Positions 1 through 6,355 of a DNA stretch of 7,167 nucleotides are shown here, piece after piece. Made by a program: the position numbers and the translations under genes. Each line of letters begins with the position of its first letter. Position 1 is the first letter of the stretch. Location of the stretch: positions 1 to 7,167 of the forward strand of contig JAGQQZ010000450.1 of the NCBI GenBank assembly GCA_020425915.1, given 5' to 3'. The notes beneath the pieces are model-generated. The model ran no database searches and was not told the origin of the DNA. It saw only the letters and a program-made list of their open reading frames with translations. The DNA is from Planctomycetota bacterium. Lineage in GTDB: Bacteria; Planctomycetota; UBA1135; UBA2386.

Positions 1-939
1 CACCCGGTCCTCGCCGACTCGCCCGAGACCGCGAGGACGGCGTCGTTGCTGCTCGAGTACGCGGAGACGTTCGACGAGGACGTCGTACGCGCCGCGGGTC
101 TCCGCGCGTTGGACGCGGTGCTCGACGGACCCGCGAGCGAGGGAAGATGGGAGGATTTCGAGACCTACTGGTCCGACAACTTCTTCGGCCGAGCGACGAA
201 CGTCGGCGTGCCGTTCCTGCGCAACGGGCAGTACAAGGAGAACACCCTCTCGATCTTCTGGACGTCCGAGGCCTGCCTCGTCGCGTATCGACTGACCGGG
301 GAGGCGCGCTACCTCGATCGAGGACTCGCGACGCTCGACGAGCTGTCGATGTGGCAGCAAGTCTGGCGTCCACCGTTCATGCACGTGCCGACGACCGGCG
401 GATTCGGCGTCATGAACGCGGATGCCGAGTGGAACGACGCGCGCCAGAGCCTGTTCGCGGAGCTGTTCCTCCAGTACTACGAGCTGACCGGCGAGAGTTC
501 GTACTTCGAGCGGGGAGTTGCGGCGTTGCGAGCCTCGTTCGCGATGATGTATTCGCCGTTGAACCCGGAGACCAAGGCGCAATGGGAGCTGGCTCGCCCG
601 ACCCTGACGTCGTGGGACTACGGATTCACGATGGAGAACTACGGCCACGACACCGCGTCGAGTCCGACCGGTGGCGGCATCGGGTTCTTCAGCATCTTCG
701 ACTGGGGATGTGGAGCCGCGAGCGAGGCGTTCGCGCGGATCGTCGACCATTGGGGTCACGTCTACATCGACGCCGCGCGAGGTCTCGGGTTCGGGATCGA
801 CAGCATCGACGTCGTGTCGATCGGTGGTGGCCAATGGCAGCTGACGGATCTCGCGGGGACGCCACGCACGATCCGTGTCGTGTTCGACGACGGGTCCGCG
901 CAGACGGTTGCGCTCAACGGGAGCGCGGTCGTTCCGTAG
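1..939 (+). CDS. Helical-repeat protein, possible six-hairpin glycosidase-like, 5' partial
   Basis: The frame is open from the first base to a TAG stop, giving 312 visible residues; the true start and any signal peptide lie upstream of the window. Two related helix-hairpin repeats are visible, centred on YRLTGEARYLDRGLATL (about residues 96-112) and YELTGESSYFERGVAAL (about 160-176). They share the pattern Y-x-L-T-G-E-x-x-Y-x-x-R-G-x-A-x-L. This is typical of (alpha/alpha) toroid proteins such as six-hairpin glycosidases and polysaccharide lyases. Trp and Tyr are frequent between repeats (FETYWSDNFFGR, MWQQVWRPPF), as in carbohydrate-binding clefts. After a Gly-rich turn (PTGGGIGFF, about 223-231) the last 60 residues look like a small beta domain (IGGGQWQLTDLAGTPRTIRV). 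I recognise no catalytic signature and cannot name a substrate, so enzymatic activity is an inference from fold. It converges on the secretion operon with only 6 bp between stop codons. Confidence 0.8.
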   Translation, partial: HPVLADSPETARTASLLLEYAETFDEDVVRAAGLRALDAVLDGPASEGRWEDFETYWSDNFFGRATNVGVPFLRNGQYKENTLSIFWTSEACLVAYRLTGEARYLDRGLATLDELSMWQQVWRPPFMHVPTTGGFGVMNADAEWNDARQSLFAELFLQYYELTGESSYFERGVAALRASFAMMYSPLNPETKAQWELARPTLTSWDYGFTMENYGHDTASSPTGGGIGFFSIFDWGCGAASEAFARIVDHWGHVYIDAARGLGFGIDSIDVVSIGGGQWQLTDLAGTPRTIRVVFDDGSAQTVALNGSAVVP

Positions 940-951
940 CCGACGCTACGG
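934..951. terminator. Inverted repeat spanning both convergent stop codons, possible bidirectional terminator
   Basis: A perfect 7-bp stem, CCGTAGC paired with GCTACGG, surrounds the 4-base loop CGAC. The TAG of the + strand gene (937-939) lies in the left arm and the TAG of the - strand secretin gene (948-946) lies in the right arm. It sits exactly where both transcripts must end. Neither side has the T-run of a classical intrinsic terminator, so termination here is inferred from position and symmetry only. Confidence 0.4.
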
Positions 952-3117
952 CGAGTCGACGTTCTCGTCGTGGAGAATCCTCCGCAGCGCGTGGATCCTC
1001 GGGTTGCGAGGATCCGCACCGACCGCCAGCGCTCGGGTCAGGCTCGCCCTGGCGGCAACCTCGTCGCCGCAGGCGTGTTCGGCGAACGCGAGATTGGCGA
1101 GTACCTCGGGTGGGCTGTCGGGATGCTCGGCTGCGGCGGTCAGGATCTCGCGGGCCGCGGCGTGATCGCCGGCGAGCAGCATGGCCGCGCCCAGATTGCC
1201 CGCGACCCAGGGCTCCGGCAGCCGCTGATGAGCCGCGGCGAGCAGTTGTCGCCCGGCATGCACGGCGCCGAGACCGAGTGCGAGGTTGCCCCGCGCAACC
1301 AGGGCGAGTGGGTTGTTCGGATCGAACTCCAAGGCGCGATCGAGTCGTGCGCGCGCCCGCGTCGATTGGTCCGCGCGGGCGAGCAGGATGCCGGACGCGA
1401 TGAGCGCCTCGACGTTGTCGGGGTCGAGGGCGATCGCCTGATCGAGAATCGTCAACGCCTGGCTCCGCTGGTCTTCCTCCAGTGCATCTTGCGCCCGCTG
1501 CACCAAGCGGGACGCGAGCCCGCCGCGAGTGATCGTCCCCTGTGTCACCGCCGCACTGACGTCCTTCGTCTTCGCGCGTCGGGTGCGGGTCGAAGGACCG
1601 ATCGGTGCGACTGGTTCGCCCTCGAGTGTGCCGTGGCTCCAGTCCTCCGGACGAGTTCCTTCGAGGTCGATCGAATTGACCCGGAATCCGCGGCGCATCG
1701 ACACGAGACGGTGGGCGCCGCGGCGAACGGCTTCGTGGATCCACGACCGATCGAGCCGGCGGGGGACGACCAGCACCATGAGTTCCACCTCGGTCCGCGT
1801 CTGCACCGTGCTCCGGAACAGTTGGCCGAGCCACGGGATCTGGGCGAGCAGCGGGACTCCGGAGACCGACTCGTCCTTGCGAGTGCTACGCAAGCCACCG
1901 ATCACGATCGCCTGCCCGTCCGCGACACGGACGACGGTCGATGCGGTGCGGGTCGACAGGATGGGTTCCGTCTGGAGCCCGTCCGGTGTCGTGACCGTGC
2001 CGGTCTGCTCCGTCACCGACGGAGCCACTCGCACCGTGATCATCCCGTCCTGGCCGATCTGCGGCGTGACCGCGACGGTCACGCCGGCGTCGACGAACCG
2101 GATGTCGAATTCGGTGCGGAGTCCGCCCTGCGAGTCGATGATCTCTCGATCGATGACCGGGATCTTGTCGAGGACCGACAGGTTGGCCGGGACGTTGTTC
2201 ATCGTCGAGATCCGCGGGCTGGAGAGGACGCGGACCTGCCCCATGGCTTCGAGCGCGTCGACGACCACGGAGAAGTCGCCGTCCTCGAGGAAGCCGACCG
2301 TGAACGCGTTGCCGCCGGCCGACGCGGCGGTCGAGACGATGCTGCCGTTCGCGGCGAGGCCGGTCTTGTTCGAATGGAACAGATTCGGCAGCAGCTCCCA
2401 GTTGACGCCCATGCGGAACTCGTCGCTCAGGCGTACTTCGAGGATCCGCGCCTCGATCGAGACCTGTTCGGTCGCGCGTCGTTCGAGCGTCGAGATGAAC
2501 TCGTGCATTCGACGGATACGCGAGGGTGCGACTCGCACGTGGACCGTCCCTGCCGTGCGGTTGATCAACACTTCGCCATCGTCGCCGGCGAGCGCGAGCA
2601 TCGCGGTTTCGATCTCGGACCAGACGTCGGTCTGATCGTTGCCGCCCGAGTCGCCGGACTCCCCGTCACCACCGCTCGTCGAACTCAGCACGTCGACGTC
2701 GAACGTGTGGCTCTCCCGATCCGTGACACGCAGGAACCCACCGTCCCAGTCGTACGAGACGTCGAGACTGCGGAGCACACCTTCGAACACCTCCTCGACG
2801 GTCGACTGCTTCACGTCGATCGTCACGGTTCGCTTGTCGATGTCGCTGTCGACGAGCAGGTTGATGTTCGAGTCCTGGAACAGAGTCAGCAGGAGGTCGG
2901 TCACCGAGGTTCCGCGGGCGACCATCGATTGCAGTGCGGTGCCGGATCCGGACGGCTGCGTCAGGTCAGGCATGACGTCGACGAGCATCGGTTGGTACAC
3001 CGGGTCGCCGATCAGCATCTCGTGGTCCGGAACCGGTTTCGATGGCTCCGGCGAGATCGTCGTGCAACTCGCGATCCCGACGACAGCGAACAGCGCGAAG
3101 CGGTGGGTGGATTTCAT
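946..3117 (-). CDS. mshL: MshL-type lipoprotein secretin with fused C-terminal TPR domain
   Basis: This protein (723 aa) should form the outer-membrane pore of the pilus/secretion machine. The ATG at 3117 is chosen because it overlaps the upstream stop (TGATG), has GAGGA 6 nt upstream, and starts a short signal peptide ending in a lipobox, IAS-Cys18, followed by Thr, which fits outer-membrane sorting. Residues 62-135 are a short secretin N-terminal (STN) domain. Residues 145-164 are a Gly/Ser/Asp linker, followed by DVWSEIETAMLALAG and an N1-like domain to about 215; this linker-plus-Trp arrangement is typical of MshL. The secretin core is about 219-455, with the conserved end GQAIVIGGLR (401-410) and VPLLAQIPWLGQLF (421-434). 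After a linker (456-530), about five TPR units fill 536-706, e.g. ALTILDQAIALDPDN and ARLDRALEFDPNN. Ordinary MshL, PilQ and GspD lack this TPR tail. MSHA systems have a separate TPR protein, MshN, and PilQ systems use TPR pilotins. The family is certain; the MshL subtype is likely but less sure. Confidence 0.93.
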   Translation of the reverse strand: MKSTHRFALFAVVGIASCTTISPEPSKPVPDHEMLIGDPVYQPMLVDVMPDLTQPSGSGTALQSMVARGTSVTDLLLTLFQDSNINLLVDSDIDKRTVTIDVKQSTVEEVFEGVLRSLDVSYDWDGGFLRVTDRESHTFDVDVLSSTSGGDGESGDSGGNDQTDVWSEIETAMLALAGDDGEVLINRTAGTVHVRVAPSRIRRMHEFISTLERRATEQVSIEARILEVRLSDEFRMGVNWELLPNLFHSNKTGLAANGSIVSTAASAGGNAFTVGFLEDGDFSVVVDALEAMGQVRVLSSPRISTMNNVPANLSVLDKIPVIDREIIDSQGGLRTEFDIRFVDAGVTVAVTPQIGQDGMITVRVAPSVTEQTGTVTTPDGLQTEPILSTRTASTVVRVADGQAIVIGGLRSTRKDESVSGVPLLAQIPWLGQLFRSTVQTRTEVELMVLVVPRRLDRSWIHEAVRRGAHRLVSMRRGFRVNSIDLEGTRPEDWSHGTLEGEPVAPIGPSTRTRRAKTKDVSAAVTQGTITRGGLASRLVQRAQDALEEDQRSQALTILDQAIALDPDNVEALIASGILLARADQSTRARARLDRALEFDPNNPLALVARGNLALGLGAVHAGRQLLAAAHQRLPEPWVAGNLGAAMLLAGDHAAAREILTAAAEHPDSPPEVLANLAFAEHACGDEVAARASLTRALAVGADPRNPRIHALRRILHDENVDSP
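991..1017 (+). terminator. Strong hairpin in the secretin 3' end, possible terminator for the + strand gene
   Basis: GGATCCTCG (993-1001) pairs perfectly with CGAGGATCC (1007-1015) around the loop GGTTG. On a + strand RNA the stem gains a U-G wobble and a G-C pair (991-992 with 1016-1017), giving 11 pairs; on the - strand RNA that position would be an A-C mismatch. It starts 52 nt after the + strand stop codon, inside the last codons of the secretin (DPRNPRIH). No T-run follows on either strand, so a terminator role, perhaps aided by Rho, is only an inference. Confidence 0.3.
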
Positions 3118-3761
3118 CAGGGGTCCTCGGATTCGATCGGAGTCGGGGTCTCGTCCTGCAGCGCTAGGCCGCGACGAGCGAGTTCGGGCAGGAACTCGCG
3201 GGGATACGGTTGCTGGAGCTCGTAGAAGAGCGACAGGCCACCGATGGAAACCTGCATGCCCTGTTCGTTGATCTGCGTCACGCGTCCTCCGGCGATCCGA
3301 TCCCCGACCCGAACGACAGCGCCATCGACCGCGGCGCACGCGCCGGTGTCCTTGATGACGACGAGGCTGACACTCATGCGGGGGGGCTCGAGCTGGCCGG
3401 TCCAATCGATCGTCCGGCCCGTTGCCAGCGCGACCGACTCACCGCGCGGTGCCGCATGGAACTCTGCCTGCGTCGCGAACGCATCTTGAACGTCGCTGGT
3501 CGGATCGAAGGATCCGTACAGCGCCAGGAGATCGACCTCGATGCGATCGGTTCGATCGCCGTTGCCGGGCTCCGTGATGTCCGCGAGCCCCGACAGAGGA
3601 TCGGCATCGAGCGGCGGCATGTCGTCCGCTTCGAACTCCTCGCTCGAGTTCGCTTCCTTCGGGACTTCGTCTCCCGCATCCCAGAGGCTGTGCGCGAGCA
3701 CGAATCCGCCCGTCACGAGCAGTGCGAAAGCCGCGAGAGTCTTGGTCGTCTGGTGGCTCAT
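3117..3761 (-). CDS. PilP/GspC-like periplasmic alignment protein (MshK position)
   Basis: This 214-aa bitopic inner-membrane protein probably links the PilM-N-O complex to the secretin. Residues 8-24 are one hydrophobic segment. They are followed by an acidic, Pro-rich, apparently disordered stretch (about 30-72), as is usual for the spacer of GspC and PilP. The globular part, about 118-182, resembles the beta-rich homology region of GspC/PilP, with the pattern CAAVDGAVVRVGDRIAGGRV followed by TQINEQGMQVSI and a closing hydrophobic strand. No PDZ domain follows, so it is nearer PilP or MshK than full-length GspC. The ATG at 3761 overlaps the stop of the pilO-like gene (ATGA), with CCGGAG at 3776-3771 as a possible ribosome site 9 nt away. 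Its own TGA overlaps the secretin start by one base. Assignment rests on fold pattern and on position between PilO and secretin, since overall similarity in this family is low. Confidence 0.75.
   Translation of the reverse strand: MSHQTTKTLAAFALLVTGGFVLAHSLWDAGDEVPKEANSSEEFEADDMPPLDADPLSGLADITEPGNGDRTDRIEVDLLALYGSFDPTSDVQDAFATQAEFHAAPRGESVALATGRTIDWTGQLEPPRMSVSLVVIKDTGACAAVDGAVVRVGDRIAGGRVTQINEQGMQVSIGGLSLFYELQQPYPREFLPELARRGLALQDETPTPIESEDP
3124..3128 (-). promoter_or_regulatory. Ribosome binding site of the secretin gene
   Basis: GAGGA lies 6 nt before the ATG at 3117, inside the last codons of the PilP-like gene. It decides this start over a longer in-frame extension to 3405, whose extra 96 residues are Arg-rich and have no secretin character. 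Confidence 0.75.
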
Positions 3762-4273
3762 CTCGCATTGCTCCGGTGAAACGTAGCGATCCGCACGTGT
3801 GCTCGGACCTGCCCTGGTTCGCGGAACATCTTGCCGGCCTCGATCACCAGGAGCCGGGAGTCGGTCTCGATGCGTTGGAACCACGCGCAGATTCCGTGCA
3901 GCGATCCGGTCAGGTCGAGGTCGAACAGCATCGTGCCCTCGATTCCCGATGGTGGCGTCTGGATCGAGTGCACCGTGAGGCTCGCGTCCGCAGCCAGGGA
4001 CTCGAGGACCTGCATGGTGCGGGCGATACTCGGACGGTCCTCGAACCGCCACTTGCCGAGTTCGAGTCGTTGCTGTGTCGGACTGACGATCGGTTCGAGT
4101 TCGCGCTGCTGATCCAGTTCGGTCTGCGCCTCGACGTTCTGATTCTGCAGATCGCCGGTTCGGCGCCGTAGCCACTCGGACTCGGCGACCAAGATGCCGA
4201 GCCACAGCCACGGCGCCACGGCCAACGTGCCGAACGCCCAGTTCGAGATTCTTCGACGGACTGCCCAGTTCAT
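3758..4273 (-). CDS. pilO: PilO/GspM-like inner-membrane alignment protein (MshJ position)
   Basis: This is a 171-aa protein with one N-terminal membrane segment (about residues 12-31, Trp-rich: AVAPWLWLGILVA), preceded by Arg residues that fit a cytoplasmic N-terminus. A polar, Gln/Glu-rich coiled coil follows (about 32-70), then a ferredoxin-like alpha-beta domain (about 85-165, including LFDLDLTGSLHGICAWFQRIE). This is the layout of PilO and GspM, which pair with PilN/GspL in the periplasm and carry signals between the cytoplasmic motor and the secretin. It is slightly shorter than typical PilO (about 200 aa). The ATG overlaps the stop of the PilM-N fusion gene by 4 nt. No convincing ribosome site lies just upstream, so its translation probably depends on coupling to the preceding gene. 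Function is assigned from architecture and gene order. Confidence 0.8.
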   Translation of the reverse strand: MNWAVRRRISNWAFGTLAVAPWLWLGILVAESEWLRRRTGDLQNQNVEAQTELDQQRELEPIVSPTQQRLELGKWRFEDRPSIARTMQVLESLAADASLTVHSIQTPPSGIEGTMLFDLDLTGSLHGICAWFQRIETDSRLLVIEAGKMFREPGQVRAHVRIATFHRSNAR

Positions 4274-5694
4274 GGTGTGCGCCAGAACAAGTTGACGGTG
4301 AATGCGATGCGGCGCGCGTCGTCCTCGGATCGTTGGATCGACTCGCGACCATCGCTGGCGACGAGAGCGATGTCCTCGAGGGATTCGAGGTAGCCGGAGA
4401 ACCTGTCGAGTGCGACGACTCGGCTCGCCCCGCGCGCCTGGCCGGACAGGGTGATCCGGTCACCGCGGCCGAACTCGATCGCGTCGAGTACGATGCCATC
4501 GACCGTGGCGTTGGCGATCTCGCTGATCAGCAGACTCAGTGGACGACGCTCGTTCAGGATTCCGAGCAGGCGCGCCTGATCGGGTGAGAGCGGCAGGGCA
4601 TGTTCGGTTCGCGTACGTTCGCTCGCGAGCTCGGCCTCGAGTCGTTGTCGTTCGACGCGGGCCAGCTCGTGCACGGCGTGCAGATCTTCGCGCGCGTCGA
4701 GTTTCTGGAAGCCGGCGATGCCGCCAACAGATCCGACGAGGATCGCGAGCAGCGCGGCCGCGATGCGGGCCGGCGACCGTCTCACGGTGACGGAGATTCC
4801 CGCGGTCAACGTGTGCAGCGGGGTACGGCGAGGTGACGTGAGTCGTTCCAGCACACCGAACGTCGCCAGACCCGGGACTTCGACGCCGTCCGCGAGTCGC
4901 GCGCGCGGGACGTAACGCCTGCATTCCGCGACTTCCTGTCGCAGCATCTGCGTGTCCTCGTCGTTCCGGAACACGCGATGGCTGACGAGGAGGCCGTCCG
5001 GTCGACCATGGCCCTGCTCGGCGAGGTAGTCGAGCGTACGAGGCACCTCCATCGCGAGCTGTACCTGGATCATCGACGAATCGCCGTCGCTGTCGACGCC
5101 GGATGGCAGCATGAACCGTCGGGACTGCAGAACCGTGTCGCGCTCGCACAGGATGAAACGCGCCTTGCCGGCAGAGATCTCGAGCACCGCCGTTCGCGCG
5201 GGCATCGTCGGCGGGATCGCGCCCGCGATCGCGTGTTCCATCGAGGTCAAGGACGCGATCGGAATGCGGAGTTCCTCGAGCGCGCTCTCGATCGGTTGCC
5301 AGGCGTTCCGCGCGACGCAGACGGCGGCCGCGCGTGGCGGCTTGCCACGGTGCCGAGGAAGTGGCCAGCAATGTCCGAGCAGTTCGACTTCGCTCGGCAG
5401 ACTGCCGATCCGTCGGGACTCGCGCGCGACCAGGTCACGGATCTCGTCGGGTCCGAGTTTGGGGACTTCCGCGACGAAATGTTGCATCCGACGTTCGCCG
5501 AGTACGACGTGGATCCTCTCCACGGGAGTTCCGGCGGCGCTGAGCAGCACCCGGAGTGCGGTCAGGACCGTGCCTCGCCTGACATCGGGGAGGGACGCCC
5601 TCGCGCAGCTTCGGACGTGCAGGGACCGACGATCCGCCTCGGCGACGGTCAGCGCGGCCGATCCTTCTTCGATCTCGAGAACAACGTGTTGCAT
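4270..5694 (-). CDS. PilM-PilN fusion protein (GspL/MshI-like)
   Basis: This 474-aa protein joins what are two genes (pilM and pilN) in ordinary type IV pilus operons; the same layout is known in GspL of type II secretion. Residues 1-300 form the cytoplasmic actin/FtsA-like domain, with VVLGERRMQHFVAEVPKL near 63-80 and the second-lobe strand TAVLEISAGKARFIL (168-182). Residues 310-329 are a single membrane helix rich in Ala, Gly and Ile. Residues 331-365 are a charged coiled coil. About 375-474 is a PilN-like ferredoxin fold, with the typical sequence RRPLSLLISEIANATVDGIV. The usual PilM N-terminal phosphate loop (Asp-x-Gly-x-Ser type) is replaced by LEIEEGSAALTV, so nucleotide binding may be lost, as in GspL. 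Start at ATG 5694: GAGG lies 5 nt upstream and overlaps the preceding stop. The domain order is clear; the exact family name (MshI or GspL) is not. Confidence 0.85.
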   Translation of the reverse strand: MQHVVLEIEEGSAALTVAEADRRSLHVRSCARASLPDVRRGTVLTALRVLLSAAGTPVERIHVVLGERRMQHFVAEVPKLGPDEIRDLVARESRRIGSLPSEVELLGHCWPLPRHRGKPPRAAAVCVARNAWQPIESALEELRIPIASLTSMEHAIAGAIPPTMPARTAVLEISAGKARFILCERDTVLQSRRFMLPSGVDSDGDSSMIQVQLAMEVPRTLDYLAEQGHGRPDGLLVSHRVFRNDEDTQMLRQEVAECRRYVPRARLADGVEVPGLATFGVLERLTSPRRTPLHTLTAGISVTVRRSPARIAAALLAILVGSVGGIAGFQKLDAREDLHAVHELARVERQRLEAELASERTRTEHALPLSPDQARLLGILNERRPLSLLISEIANATVDGIVLDAIEFGRGDRITLSGQARGASRVVALDRFSGYLESLEDIALVASDGRESIQRSEDDARRIAFTVNLFWRTP

Positions 5695-5699
5695 GAGTC

Positions 5700-5703
5700 C
5701 CTC
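5700..5703 (-). promoter_or_regulatory. Ribosome binding site of the PilM-PilN fusion gene
   Basis: GAGG lies 5 nt before the ATG at 5694 and shares bases with the TGA stop (5704-5702) of the GspG-like gene, which supports termination-reinitiation coupling. Confidence 0.6.
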
Positions 5704-6355
5704 AGTTCGTCAGATCGTCCCCGCTTCCCAGCACGCGGTCTGGTCCGGCGCTCCGCAGGACCAACGACGCCGCGTCCAGTGCGAATGCGACCCCGCATCC
5801 GTCGGACTCGAACTCCGCGCCGAGTCCGAGCGCCGCGCGGTCGGTGCTCCACGTGCCGGTCAGTGTTCCGCCGGATTCGAGAAACGCTGCGAGCGCCTCG
5901 ACGATGACGTCCATTCGCATCCGCGTTTTCCGCATGCCGGGCACCGCTCCCGTCACCGTGACCACGAAGTCCTCGTTCAGGACTCCGTCATCGGTGCCGT
6001 TCTCACCGCGGCTCCAGACGGACACCGTGTTGGTGACTGGGTCGGACGTCATTCGGTACTCCGCGCCGCCACCCCAGGGATCGAGGATCGCCTCGTCGGC
6101 GACTCCTCGTTGCAGATACACGCCGAAGAAGCCTGGAGTCGACAAGGTCGCGGGAAAGGCCGCGTGGTCGAAATAGTGCTCCTCGAGAGATTCCGCGATC
6201 TCGCGAAGGTCGCCGCGCACGCGGTCGCGCCGCTCGGCGTCGATGATCGCTCCGGCCAGCGGCATCGCCGTGCCGACGAGGATTCCGACCACCGCGAGCA
6301 CGATGACCATCTCGATGAGCGTGAATCCGCCCGGAGCGCGCTCACAGGTCGTCAT
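5702..6355 (-). CDS. gspG: GspG-like type II pseudopilin / type IV pilin-like protein, with probable duplicated globular domain
   Basis: This 217-aa protein is a likely filament subunit. The class III leader MTTCERAPGG is followed by FTLIEMVIVLAVVGILV, with Gly at -1, Phe at +1 and Glu at +5, ready for prepilin-peptidase cleavage and N-methylation. ATG 6355 is preferred over in-frame ATGs at 6373 and 6406 because GGAGG stands 5 nt upstream and the leader then has 10 residues. After the helix, DPWGGGAEYRMTS (92-104) and VSVWSRGENGTDDG (111-124) match the GspG core and its calcium-loop region. GspG is usually about 140 aa; here a second segment follows, with an Arg-rich helix (142-160) and a similar ending, LVLRSAGPDRVLGSGDDL (198-215). 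This suggests a duplicated domain. It overlaps the preceding pseudopilin gene by 14 nt and is followed by the PilM-N gene after 7 nt. Whether it is the major subunit cannot be told from sequence. Confidence 0.87.
   Translation of the reverse strand: MTTCERAPGGFTLIEMVIVLAVVGILVGTAMPLAGAIIDAERRDRVRGDLREIAESLEEHYFDHAAFPATLSTPGFFGVYLQRGVADEAILDPWGGGAEYRMTSDPVTNTVSVWSRGENGTDDGVLNEDFVVTVTGAVPGMRKTRMRMDVIVEALAAFLESGGTLTGTWSTDRAALGLGAEFESDGCGVAFALDAASLVLRSAGPDRVLGSGDDLTN

Noticed and set aside
147..1403. A 418-codon + strand open frame overlapping the first gene and the secretin end
   Set aside because: The product is an Arg-rich low-complexity string crossing two well-supported genes. It is a shadow frame.
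970..3225. A 751-codon open frame on the + strand, antisense to the secretin
   Set aside because: Its translation is Arg/Asp/His-rich with no domain pattern, and it mirrors the codon structure of the secretin. Long antisense frames are expected in GC-rich genes.
3118..3405. N-terminal extension of the secretin to a start at 3405
   Set aside because: The added 96 residues are the shadow of the PilP-like gene. The lipobox signal peptide and GAGGA site mark 3117 as the start.
3543..3559. Perfect 7-bp inverted repeat GCGATCG-GTT-CGATCGC
   Set aside because: It lies in the middle of the PilP-like coding region. CGATCG-type words are abundant throughout this sequence, so chance and codon use explain it.
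3762..4499. N-terminal extension of the PilP-like frame to 4499
   Set aside because: The extra residues overlap the PilO and PilM-N genes and are low-complexity. The membrane segment begins right after the ATG at 3761, and the ATGA overlap fits the operon.
5695..5701. Possible frameshift joining the GspG-like and PilM-N genes
   Set aside because: Both genes have complete ends, a proper stop, a ribosome site and an intact start, so they are separate genes 7 nt apart.
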